Assembly (NCBI RefSeq): GCF_905397395.1
Contig: NZ_CAJPVH010000011.1
Location: forward strand, 62,001 to 126,000
Source: Cupriavidus campinensis
GTDB lineage: Bacteria; Pseudomonadota; Gammaproteobacteria; Burkholderiales; Burkholderiaceae
DNA: 64,000 bases
Direction of reading: 5' to 3'
Both the position numbers and the translations under genes were made by a program. Positions 21,881 through 32,527 of the stretch are shown here, in pieces; position 1 is the first letter of the stretch, and the number at the start of each line of letters is the position of its first letter. Under the pieces are notes generated by a model. That model ran no database searches. It was given only the letters and a program-made list of their open reading frames with translations, and was not told where the DNA came from.

Positions 21881-22816
21881 ATGTCCCTTCCCGAAGCGCC
21901 TGATGCGCCCCAACAGGCGCCTGCGCCCGGCCCGGCGGCAAGCCCTGCCGCCTCTCCCGCCGCCGCGTCCCCGGCCACCGCCAGCGCTGGCGATCGCCCT
22001 GCCGTCCGTACGGTTTTTATCGTGTCGGACGGCACCGGCATCACGGCCGAGACCTTCAGCCACTCCATTCTGGCCCAGTTCGAAATGCGCTTCCGCAAGG
22101 TGCGGATGCCGTTCGTGGACACGCCGGAGAAGGCTCACGTGGCCGTCGGCAAGATCAACGAGGCGTTCTACAACGAGGGCGTGCCGCCCATCGTGTTCAC
22201 CACGCTGGTCAATGCCGAGGCCAACAAGGCCATCCGGCGCGCCAAGGCCATGATCCTGGACATGTTTCAGACCTTCATCGAGCCACTGGAGAAGGAGCTG
22301 GGACTCAAGTCCACGCACGCAATCGGCCGCTTCCACCAGAATGCGGACACCGAGGCGTACAAGAACCGGATCGAGGCAATTAACTTCTCCCTGGCGCACG
22401 ACGACGGCCAGTCGCACAAGAACCTGGAAGAGGCAGACGTGATCCTGGTGGGCGTGTCGCGCAGCGGCAAGACCCCGACGAGCCTGTATCTGGCGATGCA
22501 ATACGGACTGAAGGCCGCCAACTATCCGCTGATCCCGGACGATTTCGAACGCGGCCGCCTGCCGTCGGCACTCTACGCGTTCAAGCCGAAGATTTTCGGG
22601 CTCTCGATTGATCCGCAGCGTCTCACCGAGATCCGCAACGAGCGGCGACCGGGCAGCAAGTACGCGGCGCTGGAAAACTGCCGCTACGAGGTCAACGAGG
22701 CCGAGGCCATGATGCGCCGCGAAGGCATCAAGTGGCTCAGTTCCACGCACAAGTCGATCGAGGAGATCGCCACGACGATCCTCCAGGAAATCAAGATAGA
22801 CCGCGACAACTACTGA
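21881..22816 (+). CDS. ppsR: PEP synthase regulatory protein (bifunctional kinase/phosphorylase)
   Basis: A 311-residue DUF299 protein that inactivates PpsA by ADP-dependent phosphorylation of an active-site threonine and reactivates it by Pi-dependent removal. The family P-loop [15 protein letters not shown] (about residues 186-200) and the N-terminal [20 protein letters not shown] are clear. The first 40 residues are an Ala/Pro-rich tail not found in the E. coli protein and probably disordered. Divergent placement next to ppsA supports PpsR rather than the plant-type PPDK regulator. Confidence 0.95.
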   Translation: MSLPEAPDAPQQAPAPGPAASPAASPAAASPATASAGDRPAVRTVFIVSDGTGITAETFSHSILAQFEMRFRKVRMPFVDTPEKAHVAVGKINEAFYNEGVPPIVFTTLVNAEANKAIRRAKAMILDMFQTFIEPLEKELGLKSTHAIGRFHQNADTEAYKNRIEAINFSLAHDDGQSHKNLEEADVILVGVSRSGKTPTSLYLAMQYGLKAANYPLIPDDFERGRLPSALYAFKPKIFGLSIDPQRLTEIRNERRPGSKYAALENCRYEVNEAEAMMRREGIKWLSSTHKSIEEIATTILQEIKIDRDNY

Positions 22817-22834
22817 GATTTTGAGAATCGTCCC

Positions 22835-22871
22835 GTAGCGCTGGAGGCCGAACTCCTGGTGTCAGCGCTAC
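22835..22871. terminator. Hairpin between convergent ppsR and the RNA methylase gene
   Basis: GTAGCGCTG and CAGCGCTAC form a 9-bp stem, with GGAG/CTCC able to pair inside the loop. The far arm overlaps the methylase stop codon. There is no T-tract. Confidence 0.4.
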
Positions 22872-23650
22872 GCCGCGCGGCGCTGCCTGACCGCTTCAAA
22901 CAGGCAGACAGCAGTCGCCGCCGCCACGTTGAGTGACTCAAGGCCGCCCGGCTGCGGAATGCCGACGGTTCGCGAGACGCGCGCCATCCATTCCGGACTG
23001 ACGCCTGCGCCTTCGTTGCCGACGACCCAGCCCACCGGCTGACGCAGATCGGTGTCAAACACGGCTGCGTCGGCGTGCGATGACGTCGCCAGCAGTGGCA
23101 CGGCCAGCCGGCTTTCGAGCATCCCGAGCGTGCAATGCTCGACGATGTTGAGGTGGAAGTTCGCGCCCATGCCCGCGCGCAGGGTCTTGACCGACCACGC
23201 AAACGCGCAGCCCGTGGTCAGGAAGGCATGCGGAATGCCTGCCGCGGCAGCGCTGCGCAGGATCGAGCCGACATTTCCGGCATCCTGCACCCCGTCCAGG
23301 ATCACGCAATCCGTGTCGATCGTGGACGGCAGGTGCCCGCCGGGGGTGTCGATCACCAACATCAGATCGATGCCGTTCACGACACTGGTGATCTGCGCGA
23401 ACAGCGCATCCGCAAGGAGGACGACACGGTCCGGATCGATGCCCTCGAGCAGCGGACGGACTTCGGCATGATCGTAGTGCCGCTCTGACACGACACAGCT
23501 GACCGGCTGCCCCCGCGCGGCCACATACGCCTGCGCGAGGTGCACGCCATCGAGCACGGACTGCCCCGCCTTGCGGCGCGCGTGCGTGGACCCCGTGAGG
23601 GCCTTTAGGTGCTTGAACAGCGCATTGTCGCGCGAAGTGACGTGCTTCAA
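22868..23650 (-). CDS. TrmH/SpoU-family RNA 2'-O-methyltransferase
   Basis: A 260-residue SPOUT methyltransferase that probably methylates a ribose in rRNA or tRNA. An N-terminal substrate-binding domain (ALFKHLKALTGSTHARRKAGQSVLDGVHLAQAYV) precedes the knotted domain with its three motifs: DGVQDAGNVGSILRSAAAAG, VGWVVGNEGAGVS and PGGLESLNVAAATAVCLFE. The exact target cannot be told; RlmB-like is one option. The only start that keeps the conserved N-terminus is a TTG at 23650, 9 bases after the rnhB stop. It ends the long leftward block. Confidence 0.88.
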   Translation of the reverse strand: MKHVTSRDNALFKHLKALTGSTHARRKAGQSVLDGVHLAQAYVAARGQPVSCVVSERHYDHAEVRPLLEGIDPDRVVLLADALFAQITSVVNGIDLMLVIDTPGGHLPSTIDTDCVILDGVQDAGNVGSILRSAAAAGIPHAFLTTGCAFAWSVKTLRAGMGANFHLNIVEHCTLGMLESRLAVPLLATSSHADAAVFDTDLRQPVGWVVGNEGAGVSPEWMARVSRTVGIPQPGGLESLNVAAATAVCLFEAVRQRRAA

Positions 23651-23659
23651 GGATGTGTC

Positions 23660-24322
23660 TCAGAATGGCAGCGCGTCGCGCTCCAGCACCCGCCGCACTG
23701 GCGCGAACGAGCTGCGGTGATGCGGTGTCGCGCCGAACTGCTCAAGCGCGGCCAGATGCTGCGGCGTGGGATAGCCCACGTGGGCATCGAAGCCATACTG
23801 GGGATATTCCAGGTGCAGCGCATGAAGCTCGCGGTCGCGGGCCACCTTGGCAAGGATCGACGCAGCGGAAATGGCCCGCACTTTGGCGTCGCCCTTCACG
23901 ATTGCCTCGACCGGATACGGCACCTGCGGACAGCGGTTGCCATCGACCTGCACCAGATCGGGCATGATGCCGCTGGCCGTCAGGCCCGCCACCGCGCGTT
24001 GCATCGCCAGCATGGAGGCGTGCAGGATGTTGAGCGAGTCGATCTCCTCGACCGAGGCCGAAGCGATGTGCCAGCCGATCGCGCGTTCGCAGATGCGCTC
24101 GAACAGCACCTCGCGCTTTTCTGCGGTCAGGATCTTCGAGTCGGCGAGGCCCCGGATCTGCCGCTCAGGGTTCAGGATCACCGCGGCGGCATAGACCGGC
24201 CCGGCCAGCGGGCCGCGCCCGGCCTCATCCACGCCGCAAAGACGGCGTACGACAGCGACGGTTTGGGTCAGCTCGAGTCCCATCTGCGGCGACGGACCTT
24301 TTCCGGCTTTCTGACTGGCCAT
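23660..24322 (-). CDS. rnhB: Ribonuclease HII
   Basis: Removes ribonucleotides from DNA and RNA of RNA-DNA hybrids. The 220-residue protein has the catalytic block [14 protein letters not shown] (Asp-Glu), the later Asp in VQVDGN and the [12 protein letters not shown] segment. An N-terminal stretch of about 27 residues precedes the conserved core. Its ATG overlaps the lpxB stop by one base (TGATG), so it is translationally coupled; lpxB-rnhB adjacency is common in proteobacteria. Confidence 0.96.
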   Translation of the reverse strand: MASQKAGKGPSPQMGLELTQTVAVVRRLCGVDEAGRGPLAGPVYAAAVILNPERQIRGLADSKILTAEKREVLFERICERAIGWHIASASVEEIDSLNILHASMLAMQRAVAGLTASGIMPDLVQVDGNRCPQVPYPVEAIVKGDAKVRAISAASILAKVARDRELHALHLEYPQYGFDAHVGYPTPQHLAALEQFGATPHHRSSFAPVRRVLERDALPF

Positions 24323-25530
24323 CAGCGCACACCCCGTTCGTGCATGAGATCCACCACCACGCCGGCGGCGAGGTTGGCGGTGTCGCGCTTCAGCGTCTCA
24401 TGCATGGTCGTGAAATGCTCCCGCAAGAAGGCAATATTGCTCTCGTCGTTCAGTTGCAGCAGCGTCTCGCGCGCCAGTGCCTCGGGCGTGGCGTCGTCCT
24501 GGAGCAGTTCTGGCACCACGAACCGTCCTGACAGAATATTAGGCAAGCCCACATAAGGCAGGTAGCCCTGCCGCTTCATGATCTGCGCGGTGAGCCAGGG
24601 CACCTTGTACGAGATGACCATCGGCTTTTTGTAGAGTGCCGCCTCGAGTGTGGCCGTGCCGCTGGCCAGCAGAACCACGTCGGCGGCTTCCATGGCCAGG
24701 TGCGACTGCCCGTCCACCACCGTCAAGTCGATCTCAGGGTAGCGCTCGTGCAGCCCGCGGATGATCTCGTGCAGCGGCGCGCTGGCCGCCGGCAGAACAA
24801 ACGCCAGGTTGCCGTCCATGCGATGCATGCGTGCCATGGCCGCAAAGAACGTCGCGCCGAGGTTGCGCACCTCGGACTGCCGACTGCCCGGCAGCACCGC
24901 GACGATGCGCTTGCCCTCGGGCAAGCCGAGCTTTTCCCGTGCGCCCTGGACGTCAGGCACCATCGGGATCACATCGGCCAGCGGATGACCGACGTAGGTC
25001 GCCGGTATGCCGGCCTTGGCGTAGATCCCGGGCTCGAACGGGAACAGGCAGAGGATGTGGTCCACCGCGCGCGCGATGGTGCGGATGCGCCCGCCGCGCC
25101 ACGCCCAGATCGACGGGCTGACGAAATGCACGACCGGAATGCCCGAGCGACGCAGGGGTACTTCCAATCCAAAATTGAAGTCGGGAGCATCCACGCCGAT
25201 GAAACACAGCGGCGGATTGGCCAGCAGCTTGTCGCGAATCGCCCGGCGCGTCGCCAGTATTTCCCGCAGCGAACCGAGCACCTCCACATAGCCATTGACG
25301 GAAAGCGTCTCCATCGGCCAGTGGGAGACAAAGCCCTGCGCCATCATGCGGCGGCCGCCGATACCCGCGAAGTCCACGGACTCACCCAGCCGCGCATGCA
25401 GCCCTTCAAGCAGAAGCGAAGCCAGCAGATCGCCGGAAGCCTCCCCGGCGACCATGGCAATCGTGCCACGCTTGTTGACATTCCCCCGAGCGACGGTAGG
25501 CGGATCGGCCTGCACTGCGGCGTGGATCAT
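24322..25530 (-). CDS. lpxB: Lipid-A-disaccharide synthase
   Basis: Glycosyltransferase (GT19) joining UDP-diacylglucosamine and lipid X into the lipid A disaccharide at the inner face of the inner membrane. Diagnostic stretches are [42 protein letters not shown] and [12 protein letters not shown]. The 402 residues include about 23 extra N-terminal residues before the conserved core. It follows lpxA by 12 bases in the lpxD-fabZ-lpxA-lpxB order typical of Gram-negatives. Confidence 0.96.
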   Translation of the reverse strand: MIHAAVQADPPTVARGNVNKRGTIAMVAGEASGDLLASLLLEGLHARLGESVDFAGIGGRRMMAQGFVSHWPMETLSVNGYVEVLGSLREILATRRAIRDKLLANPPLCFIGVDAPDFNFGLEVPLRRSGIPVVHFVSPSIWAWRGGRIRTIARAVDHILCLFPFEPGIYAKAGIPATYVGHPLADVIPMVPDVQGAREKLGLPEGKRIVAVLPGSRQSEVRNLGATFFAAMARMHRMDGNLAFVLPAASAPLHEIIRGLHERYPEIDLTVVDGQSHLAMEAADVVLLASGTATLEAALYKKPMVISYKVPWLTAQIMKRQGYLPYVGLPNILSGRFVVPELLQDDATPEALARETLLQLNDESNIAFLREHFTTMHETLKRDTANLAAGVVVDLMHERGVR

Positions 25531-25542
25531 GTGCGGCGCGGC

Positions 25543-26346
25543 TTAGCGGACGATGCCGCGCTGCGTCGCGGCCAGGAATTCCACGAAGGCGCGCAGCGGC
25601 GCGCCGGTGGCTACATCGGTCTGGCCCAGGAGGGCCGAGATCTCGTTGCGCGCCTCGTCGAAACCCAGGTCTGACTTGTAGAGCAGCTTGTAGGCCTGGC
25701 GCAGTGCGGCAATCTGGCCGGCATCAAAGCCCCGGCGACGCAGGCCTTCCACATTGATACCGTGCGGGGTGGCCTTGTTGCCGTTCTTGTCGCTCGCGGC
25801 GATCACGAACGGCGGCACGTCCTGGACCAACGCCGAAGCGCCGCCCAGCATCGCATGCGCGCCGATGCGCACAAACTGGTGCACGCCGCTCATGCCGCCG
25901 AGAATGGCCCAGTCGCCCACTTCCACGTGGCCTGCGATCTGCGCGTTACTCGAGAACACCGTGTTGTTGCCCACGCGGCAGTCGTGCGCGATGTGCACGT
26001 AGGCCATGATCCAGTTGTCGTTGCCAAGGCTGGTCACGCCCTGGTCCTGCACCGTGCCGGTGTGGATGGTCGTGAACTCGCGGATCGTGTTGCGGTCGCC
26101 AATCTCGAGCCGGGTGGGCTCGTTGGCGTACTTCATGTCCTGCGGCGTGCCACCCACCGAGGCGTAGGGCCCGATGCGGTTGCCTTCCCCAATGGTGGTA
26201 TGGCCTTCGACGGTGGTATGCGAGCCGATCCGGGTGCCGCTGCCAATCCGCACGTTGGGACCGATAATGGAAAACGGACCGACGGTCACGTCGGCGGCAA
26301 GCTCTGCCTTCGGGTCGACCAGTGCGCTGGGATGGATTTGCGTCAT
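25543..26346 (-). CDS. lpxA: UDP-N-acetylglucosamine acyltransferase
   Basis: First step of lipid A synthesis, transferring a hydroxyacyl chain from ACP to UDP-GlcNAc. The 267-residue protein is a left-handed beta-helix of hexapeptide repeats (for example [21 protein letters not shown]) with the catalytic His in [21 protein letters not shown] context and a helical C-terminus. The start is MTQIHPSAL at 26346; 16 further codons upstream are open but lack family similarity. It is in the lpxD-fabZ-lpxA-lpxB run. Confidence 0.96.
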   Translation of the reverse strand: MTQIHPSALVDPKAELAADVTVGPFSIIGPNVRIGSGTRIGSHTTVEGHTTIGEGNRIGPYASVGGTPQDMKYANEPTRLEIGDRNTIREFTTIHTGTVQDQGVTSLGNDNWIMAYVHIAHDCRVGNNTVFSSNAQIAGHVEVGDWAILGGMSGVHQFVRIGAHAMLGGASALVQDVPPFVIAASDKNGNKATPHGINVEGLRRRGFDAGQIAALRQAYKLLYKSDLGFDEARNEISALLGQTDVATGAPLRAFVEFLAATQRGIVR

Positions 26347-26431
26347 ACGTCCTGTCCTGTGGTCTGAATTCGGTTGAGTCCCGCGCGTTGCCACGCGGGA
26401 CGGGGCCCATGTGTGGGCGCGGCGGCGCCGA

Positions 26432-26884
26432 TCAGCCTTCGGCCTGTTTGACCGTGCACATCAGTTCCGCTTCGCAAGCGACTTCGCCGTCCACGGTGGC
26501 GCTGGCCTTGAACTTCCAGATGCCACGGATATAGCGCTCGACGGTCACGTTCAGGTGCAGTTGGTCGCCGGGGTAGACCACGCGCTTGAAGCGCGCGCCA
26601 TCAATACCCACGAAGTAATACAGCGCGCCTTCCTTGCGCTCCATGTCGGCGCCGAAGGTCAGCAGGCCGGCCGACTGCGCCAGCGCCTCGAGGATCATCA
26701 CGCCCGGCATCACGGGTTGATCGGGAAAGTGCCCCATGAAGTACGGCTCGTTGATCGTGACGTTCTTCAGGGTCTTGATCCGCTTCTGCGGCTCGAACTC
26801 CAGCACGCGATCGACGAGCAGGATCGGGTACCGATGCGGCAGCAGCTTCAGGATCTTGCGGATGTCGATGTCGGATGCGGTCAT
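26432..26884 (-). CDS. fabZ: 3-hydroxyacyl-ACP dehydratase FabZ
   Basis: Dehydrates beta-hydroxyacyl-ACP in fatty acid elongation and competes with LpxA for the same hydroxyacyl substrate. The 150-residue hot-dog protein has [14 protein letters not shown] and the active-site [22 protein letters not shown] with catalytic His and Glu. The ATG at 26884 overlaps the lpxD stop by 4 bases. Placement within the lpx genes is the usual one and may help balance membrane lipids against lipid A. Confidence 0.97.
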   Translation of the reverse strand: MTASDIDIRKILKLLPHRYPILLVDRVLEFEPQKRIKTLKNVTINEPYFMGHFPDQPVMPGVMILEALAQSAGLLTFGADMERKEGALYYFVGIDGARFKRVVYPGDQLHLNVTVERYIRGIWKFKASATVDGEVACEAELMCTVKQAEG

Positions 26885-27987
26885 GATGATTTCTCTTCGT
26901 CTTGTGTGGTATTGGACCCGGCGGACTGGCCGCGCAGGCGGCGTTCCAGCGTGACCACGCGCTCGCGCAGCTTGGACAATCCGCGCACGATGGCCGCATT
27001 GCGCTCCCACTCGCCATGCGTCGTGAACGGAAACACGCTGGTGTAATGCCCCCCGGGTTTCGTAATCGATTTGGTAATCGAGGTGCCGCCGGACACCGTC
27101 GTCCGGTCGGCGATATTCAAATGGCCCGCGAAATTGGCCGATCCGCCAATCACGCAGAAGCGGCCGATGCGGGTGCTGCCGGCCACCGCCGCGCAGCCCG
27201 CTATCACGGTATGAGCGCCCACCCGCACGTTGTGCGCAATCTGGACCTGGTTGTCGAGCTTGCAGCCGTCCTCGATGACCGTATCGGCCATCGCGCCGCG
27301 GTCGATGGCCGTATTAGCGCCCACTTCCACATCATTGCCCAGCACGGCGCGGCCAACCTGCGGAATCTTCACGTATTCCACCCCGGCCGGGCCGATGTCC
27401 GGCGCGAAACCAAAGCCATCCGCCCCCACCACCACGCCGCTATGCAGGATGTTGCGCACACCCACCACGCAACGATGATAGACGGAAACGTTCGCGTAAA
27501 TGAGCGTATCGTCGCCGATCTCCGCCCCTGCGCCGATAAAGGCATTCGCCAGGACCCGTACCCGCTCGCCCAGCCGCGCGCCAGCCTCGATCACCACGTT
27601 GGGCCCGATGAAGCAGGACGCCGGCACCACGGCATCCGCCGCCACGCTCGCGCGCGGGTCGATACCAGTGCGCGGATCAGCATTCGCCTCACGGTCGAAG
27701 CGCTGCGCCACGCGGGCGAAGCAGACATACGGATTGCGCGCGACCAGCCAGTTGCGACCGCCAGCCTGGCCATCGGCGCGAATACGCTCGAGGTCCGCCG
27801 GCGACACGATGACGGCGCTGGCCTTGGAAGCCAGCGCCTGCGGCAGGTACAGTGGATTGGACAGGAAAGACAGGTCGCCGGGGCCGGCCTGGTCGAGCGG
27901 CGCCAGGCCGCGCACGGCGAGGTCGGGATCACCCACAACCTGCGCGCCGTTCTCGGTGGCGAGCTGACCCAGTGTGGGTGTCTGCAT
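26881..27987 (-). CDS. lpxD: UDP-3-O-acyl-glucosamine N-acyltransferase
   Basis: Third lipid A step, adding the N-linked hydroxyacyl chain. The 368 residues comprise an N-terminal uridine-binding domain ([38 protein letters not shown]), a hexapeptide-repeat beta-helix and a C-terminal helix; the catalytic His lies in the QIAHNVRVG segment. It follows skp by 49 bases and overlaps fabZ by 4. Confidence 0.96.
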   Translation of the reverse strand: MQTPTLGQLATENGAQVVGDPDLAVRGLAPLDQAGPGDLSFLSNPLYLPQALASKASAVIVSPADLERIRADGQAGGRNWLVARNPYVCFARVAQRFDREANADPRTGIDPRASVAADAVVPASCFIGPNVVIEAGARLGERVRVLANAFIGAGAEIGDDTLIYANVSVYHRCVVGVRNILHSGVVVGADGFGFAPDIGPAGVEYVKIPQVGRAVLGNDVEVGANTAIDRGAMADTVIEDGCKLDNQVQIAHNVRVGAHTVIAGCAAVAGSTRIGRFCVIGGSANFAGHLNIADRTTVSGGTSITKSITKPGGHYTSVFPFTTHGEWERNAAIVRGLSKLRERVVTLERRLRGQSAGSNTTQDEEKSS

Positions 27988-28036
27988 GGCGGTACTTCCT
28001 TGAAGAACGAGACAGCGACGAACGAGCGCGCGCCGC

Positions 28037-28564
28037 TTACTTGCTGCCGGCGTTGAGCGCCTTCATCACGTCATCGGTAATGTCGATGCGTGGATTGACG
28101 TACACCGCTTCCTGCACGATCAAGTCGTACTTGCGCTGCTCGGCCAGTTGGCGGATCACACGGTTCGCGCGCTCAAGCACCTGAGCAAGTTCCTCGTTAC
28201 GGCGCTGGTTCAGGTCTTCGCGGAATTCACGTTGCTTGCGCTGAAACTCACGGTCGAGGTCAGCCACTTCACGCTGGCGGCGCTGGCGGTCGGAATCGGC
28301 CAGCACGGCCGTGTCCTTGTCGAGCTTGTCGGCCATGCCCTTGATCTTCTGGGCCATGTCCTGCAGTTCGCGGTCACGCTTCGAGAATTCCTGCTCGAGC
28401 TTGACCTGTGCGGCCTTGGCCGGCTGCGAGTCTCGCAGGATGCGCTCCGAGTTGACCGCGGCAATGCGTGCCTCCTGAGCCATCGCCGGGGCGGCTACGC
28501 ACAGGGCCGCTGCGGCCAGCGCGGCGGCGCTCAGGGATTTCATCAGTGGTGTATGGAGTTTCAT
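28037..28564 (-). CDS. skp: Periplasmic chaperone Skp/OmpH
   Basis: Holds unfolded outer-membrane proteins in the periplasm on their way to the BAM complex. The 175-residue precursor has a signal peptide (about 1-29, ending AAPAMAQ), a short beta strand (RIAAVNSERIL) and long charged coiled-coil arms (QEFSKRDRELQDMAQKIKG; REVADLDREFQRKQREFRED). It lies between bamA and lpxD, the conserved bamA-skp-lpxD order. Confidence 0.95.
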   Translation of the reverse strand: MKLHTPLMKSLSAAALAAAALCVAAPAMAQEARIAAVNSERILRDSQPAKAAQVKLEQEFSKRDRELQDMAQKIKGMADKLDKDTAVLADSDRQRRQREVADLDREFQRKQREFREDLNQRRNEELAQVLERANRVIRQLAEQRKYDLIVQEAVYVNPRIDITDDVMKALNAGSK

Positions 28565-28585
28565 GAAACAAATCCTTTTTGGGGA

Positions 28586-30925
28586 TCAGAACGCGGTACC
28601 GATCTGGAACTGGAATCGCTGTACGCGATCCGTATCGTCCTTCTTCAGCGGGAAGCCCATGCTGACCTTCAGCGGGCCGATCGGCGACAGCCACGACATG
28701 CCGAAGCCGGTCGAGTACTTGAGATCGCTGAACGTAATCGGTGCACCTTCCTGGTACACGTTACCAAAGTCGAAGAACGTGAACAGGCGCAGCGTGCGGT
28801 CCACGCCCGAGCCCGGCAGCGGGAACACGAATTCCACGTTACCGATCAGCTTGGACGCACCGCCCACTGGGTTGCCGTTCTGGTCCTTCGGACCAAGCGT
28901 GCTGGTCTGGTAGCCGCGCACCGAGCCGATACCACCGGCGTAGAAGTACTTGAACACCGGGAACGGCGTGTCGCCGTAGCCGTGGCCGTACGCCACTTCG
29001 CCGTTGAAGGCCAGCGTGAATGCCTTGGACAGCGGGTAGAAGTACTGCTGCTGGAAGCTGGCACGATAGTACTGCGTATCGCCGCCCGGCACGCCCACTT
29101 CGAGGTTGGCCTGCGTGTACGGACCCTTGGTCGGGATCAGCGCGCTGTCGCGACGGTCACGGGCCCAGCCGATCGTGAACGGGAAGTTGTTGATGGGGTC
29201 GCCACTGCTCTTGCCGATCTTGTTCAGCCACGCGGTGTACTGGCTCGGCGTGTTGACCGAGGTATGCACCTCGGTACGCTCGTAACCGATACCGAAGAAC
29301 ACCGTGTCGTTCTCGGAGAACGGCACGCCGAACTTGAAGCCGCCGCCGGCCGAGACGATCTTGTAGTCCTGGTCGCCGGTGTAGTACAGCGGGCGGGACG
29401 TACGGTAGTAGATGTCCGTGGAACGGCTGATACCGTCCACCGTGAAGTACGGGTCGTACTGCGTCAGCGAGATGGTCCGGAACGACTTGGCCGTGTTCAC
29501 GTCTAGCCCCAGGCTGGTACCGGAGCCGAACACGTTGTCCTGGCGCAAGCCGGCCTGCAGCACGAGCTTGTCAGTCGACGAGAAACCCAGGCCCAGGCTG
29601 ATCTGGCCGGTCGGCTTCTCGGTCACGTTCACGTTGACATCCACCTGGTCGGGCGCGCCGGCCACGTCCTCGGTGGTGATGTTCGTGTCCGTGAAGTAGC
29701 CGGTACGGTTGATACGGGCCTGCGACTGCGTGAGCTTCTCGCTGTCGAACCACGAGCTTTCCATCTGACGCATTTCACGGCGCACCACTTCGTCGCGGGT
29801 CTTGCTGTTACCCACCACATTCACGCGGCGCACATACACACGACGGCCTGGATCGACCATCAGCGTCAGTGCCACTTCGCGCGTTTCCTGATTGACCTGG
29901 GGCTGCGGATTGATCGTCGTGAATGCGTAGCCGTAGGTGCCCAGCAGGTCCGTGATGGACTTGGTGCTGGCCGTCAGCTTTTCGGACGAGAAGATGTCGC
30001 CCTTCTTCAGCTGCAGCAGCTTTTCCATCTCGGCCTGCTTGCCGAGCAGTTCGCCGGCCAGGCGGATGTCGGATACCTTGTACTGATCGCCTTCCTTGAT
30101 GTTCAGCGTCAGGAAGATGTCCTTCTTGTCCGGCGTGATCGAGACCTGGGTGGACTCGATCTGGAACTCCAGATAGCCGCGGTTCAGATAATACGAGCGC
30201 AGTGCTTCCAGGTCGGCCGTGAGCTTCTGCTTCGAGTACAGGTCATTCTTGGTGTACCAGGAAAGCCAGTTCGGCGTGGAGAGCTGCATCTCGTCGCGCA
30301 GCGTGCCTTCCTTGAACGCCTTGTTGCCGACGATATTGATCTGGCGGATCTTGGCAACCGGGCCTTCTTCCACGTTGAACACCACGGACACGCGATTACG
30401 GTCCACCGGGGTCACCGTGGTCTGCACGTCGGCTGCGTAGTAGCCGCGCGCCACGTACTGGCGCTTCAGCTCCTGCTCGGCCTTGTCGATCAGTGCTTTG
30501 TCGTAGTAACGCGCTTCGGCCACACCCACTGCGCGCAGCGAGCGGCGCAGCGTGTCCTTGTCGAATTCCTTGATGCCGACGAACTCGAGCTGCGAGATGG
30601 CTGGGCGCTCCTCCACCTGGACCACGAGCACGCCTTCCTCGGCGCGGATCTGCACGTCCTTGAAGAAACCGGTATTGTAGAGTGCACGAATCGCATCGGC
30701 GCCCTTGTCATCGGTGAAGGTCTCCCCGACGCGAACAGGCAGATAGCCGAACACAGTGCCCGGCTCCACGCGCTGCAGGCCTTCCACGCGGATGTCCCTG
30801 ACCACAAAGGGGTCGGCGGCCCAGCCCGCCGGGCTCCAGGCCGCGATAATGGCACTCGTCAGCACGCCCAGCGAGATGCGCTTATGTCTGATCAACGTGA
30901 ATCCCCTATTCCTCTTCGATTTCAT
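28586..30925 (-). CDS. bamA: Outer-membrane assembly factor BamA
   Basis: Core of the BAM complex that folds beta-barrels into the outer membrane. The 779-residue precursor has a signal sequence (about 1-35, ending in AGWA), five POTRA domains (first: [24 protein letters not shown]) and a C-terminal barrel with the conserved GSVRGYQ loop-6 motif and a final aromatic (IGTAF). I place the start at 30925; 21 more codons upstream are open but would give a poor signal peptide. It follows rseP by about 145 bases, a gap that could hold its own promoter. Confidence 0.96.
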   Translation of the reverse strand: MKSKRNRGFTLIRHKRISLGVLTSAIIAAWSPAGWAADPFVVRDIRVEGLQRVEPGTVFGYLPVRVGETFTDDKGADAIRALYNTGFFKDVQIRAEEGVLVVQVEERPAISQLEFVGIKEFDKDTLRRSLRAVGVAEARYYDKALIDKAEQELKRQYVARGYYAADVQTTVTPVDRNRVSVVFNVEEGPVAKIRQINIVGNKAFKEGTLRDEMQLSTPNWLSWYTKNDLYSKQKLTADLEALRSYYLNRGYLEFQIESTQVSITPDKKDIFLTLNIKEGDQYKVSDIRLAGELLGKQAEMEKLLQLKKGDIFSSEKLTASTKSITDLLGTYGYAFTTINPQPQVNQETREVALTLMVDPGRRVYVRRVNVVGNSKTRDEVVRREMRQMESSWFDSEKLTQSQARINRTGYFTDTNITTEDVAGAPDQVDVNVNVTEKPTGQISLGLGFSSTDKLVLQAGLRQDNVFGSGTSLGLDVNTAKSFRTISLTQYDPYFTVDGISRSTDIYYRTSRPLYYTGDQDYKIVSAGGGFKFGVPFSENDTVFFGIGYERTEVHTSVNTPSQYTAWLNKIGKSSGDPINNFPFTIGWARDRRDSALIPTKGPYTQANLEVGVPGGDTQYYRASFQQQYFYPLSKAFTLAFNGEVAYGHGYGDTPFPVFKYFYAGGIGSVRGYQTSTLGPKDQNGNPVGGASKLIGNVEFVFPLPGSGVDRTLRLFTFFDFGNVYQEGAPITFSDLKYSTGFGMSWLSPIGPLKVSMGFPLKKDDTDRVQRFQFQIGTAF

Positions 30926-31069
30926 GCAGGGTATTGGCTCCGATGCCGTCCCGACGCCGTCCATGATGACGCCTGGCTTTGCTGACAAGGCCGCCCCCTC
31001 CCGACGGGTTCGACGACACCGCCGGAACGCGACCTTCTCCGGCCAACGGCCGCTTTCGGCTACGCGGAT

Positions 31070-32473
31070 CTAGCCGCGCGCAAGAAACAGTCGGCTGACG
31101 TCATTGAACAAAGCGAGTGAGGTCAGGAGCAAGATGCACGCGATGCCGACCTTCTGCAGCATCGCCTGCCAGTGATCTGGTACGGGCCTGCCAGTCAAAA
31201 ATTCCACGCAATAATACAGCAAATGCCCCCCATCCAGAACCGGAATGGGTAACAAATTGAGCACACCGAGGCTGACACTGACGAGCGCCAGGAAGCTGAT
31301 AAACGGCTGCCAACCCATGTTCGCGGCACGGCCGGCGTAGTCCGCCACGGTGAGCGGGCCGCTCAGATTCTGCAATGACGCCTGCCCCACCAGCATCTTG
31401 CCGAGCAGTTTCAGGGACAGCGTGCTGGTACTCCAGACCTGGTCGGCGGCCCGCACCACGGCCTGCCACGGCGCGTAGCGGACAATCTCGGTCTGCACCG
31501 CCTGGTTCAGCGCGGCGCCCAGCTTGCCCGTAGGGGCCGCCGCCGCCCCGCTGGCGTCCTTGGCGCCATCCGCGGCAGGGGCCGCGTCCAGCTTGACCGG
31601 CACGTCCAGCCGCTGCCCGTTGCGCTCGACCCCCAGCGTGACCTGCTCGCCCGGCCGTGCCCGTACGGCGCGGATCAGCTCGCTCGCCTGCGTCAGGGGC
31701 TGGCCCTGCCAGGCCACCACGCGGTCGCCGGCCTTCAGTCCGGCGCGCTGCGCCGCCGAATCCGGCACGATTTCCGTAATCGTGACCGGACCACCCTTCA
31801 GGTACAGGCCGAGCGTGGCCAGCGGGTCCTGCTCGGGATTGCCGCCGGTATTGGGCAGGCGGGGCAGCCGGATGTCGCGCTCGGCCCCATCGGTGCCGCG
31901 CACGCGCAGCACGGCGCTGGCGTCGCCAAAACCTTCGGCGAACACGGCCATGCGGAGGTCGTTCCAGGACTGGACCGGCTCGGTGCGGTCGTTGGCGGTC
32001 AGCGACAGCACGCGGTCGCCGTCCCGCACACCGGCCTGGGCGGCCACGGTGCCGGCCGCCGGGGTTGCCACCACGGGTACCGGCTCGCGCATGCCACCGG
32101 CGAACAGCACTATATATAGAAGGATGGCCAGCGCGAAATTGGCCACCGGCCCGGCTGCCACGATCACGAAACGCTTGCCCACGGACTGCCGGTTGAACGC
32201 GCGCGGCAGGTCTTCCGGGGGGATGGGCGGATCGGTCTCGGGGTCGCGCTCGCGCTCGTCGAGCATCTTGACGTAGCCGCCCAGGGGGATCGCGGCGAGC
32301 GTCCACTCGGTGCGGTCAGGCCCCTTGCTGGTCCAGCGCGCCAACGACCGGCCAAAGCCGATCGAGAATCGCAATACCTTGACCCCGCACGCACGGGCGG
32401 CCAGGTAGTGCCCCATCTCGTGCACGAAAATCAGGATGCACAGGGCGACGACGAACGCAATTACGGTCTGCAT
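31070..32473 (-). CDS. rseP: RIP metalloprotease RseP
   Basis: Inner-membrane site-2 protease that releases the extracytoplasmic sigma factor by cleaving its anti-sigma. The zinc motif FVHEMGHYLAAR lies in the first membrane helix; two PDZ domains follow in the periplasmic part (about residues 125-200 and 220-290), and the LLPIPVLDGGHLLYY motif holds the third zinc ligand. The 467 residues include a low-complexity Ala/Asp/Gly insert (AAPAADGAKDASGAAAAPTGK) after the second PDZ. The order dxr-rseP-bamA is standard. Confidence 0.96.
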   Translation of the reverse strand: MQTVIAFVVALCILIFVHEMGHYLAARACGVKVLRFSIGFGRSLARWTSKGPDRTEWTLAAIPLGGYVKMLDERERDPETDPPIPPEDLPRAFNRQSVGKRFVIVAAGPVANFALAILLYIVLFAGGMREPVPVVATPAAGTVAAQAGVRDGDRVLSLTANDRTEPVQSWNDLRMAVFAEGFGDASAVLRVRGTDGAERDIRLPRLPNTGGNPEQDPLATLGLYLKGGPVTITEIVPDSAAQRAGLKAGDRVVAWQGQPLTQASELIRAVRARPGEQVTLGVERNGQRLDVPVKLDAAPAADGAKDASGAAAAPTGKLGAALNQAVQTEIVRYAPWQAVVRAADQVWSTSTLSLKLLGKMLVGQASLQNLSGPLTVADYAGRAANMGWQPFISFLALVSVSLGVLNLLPIPVLDGGHLLYYCVEFLTGRPVPDHWQAMLQKVGIACILLLTSLALFNDVSRLFLARG

Positions 32474-32527
32474 GACAAATCACCCTCTCCAGAGCTGGCC
32501 GCGCCGAGGCGCGACGGCGCTACCCAC

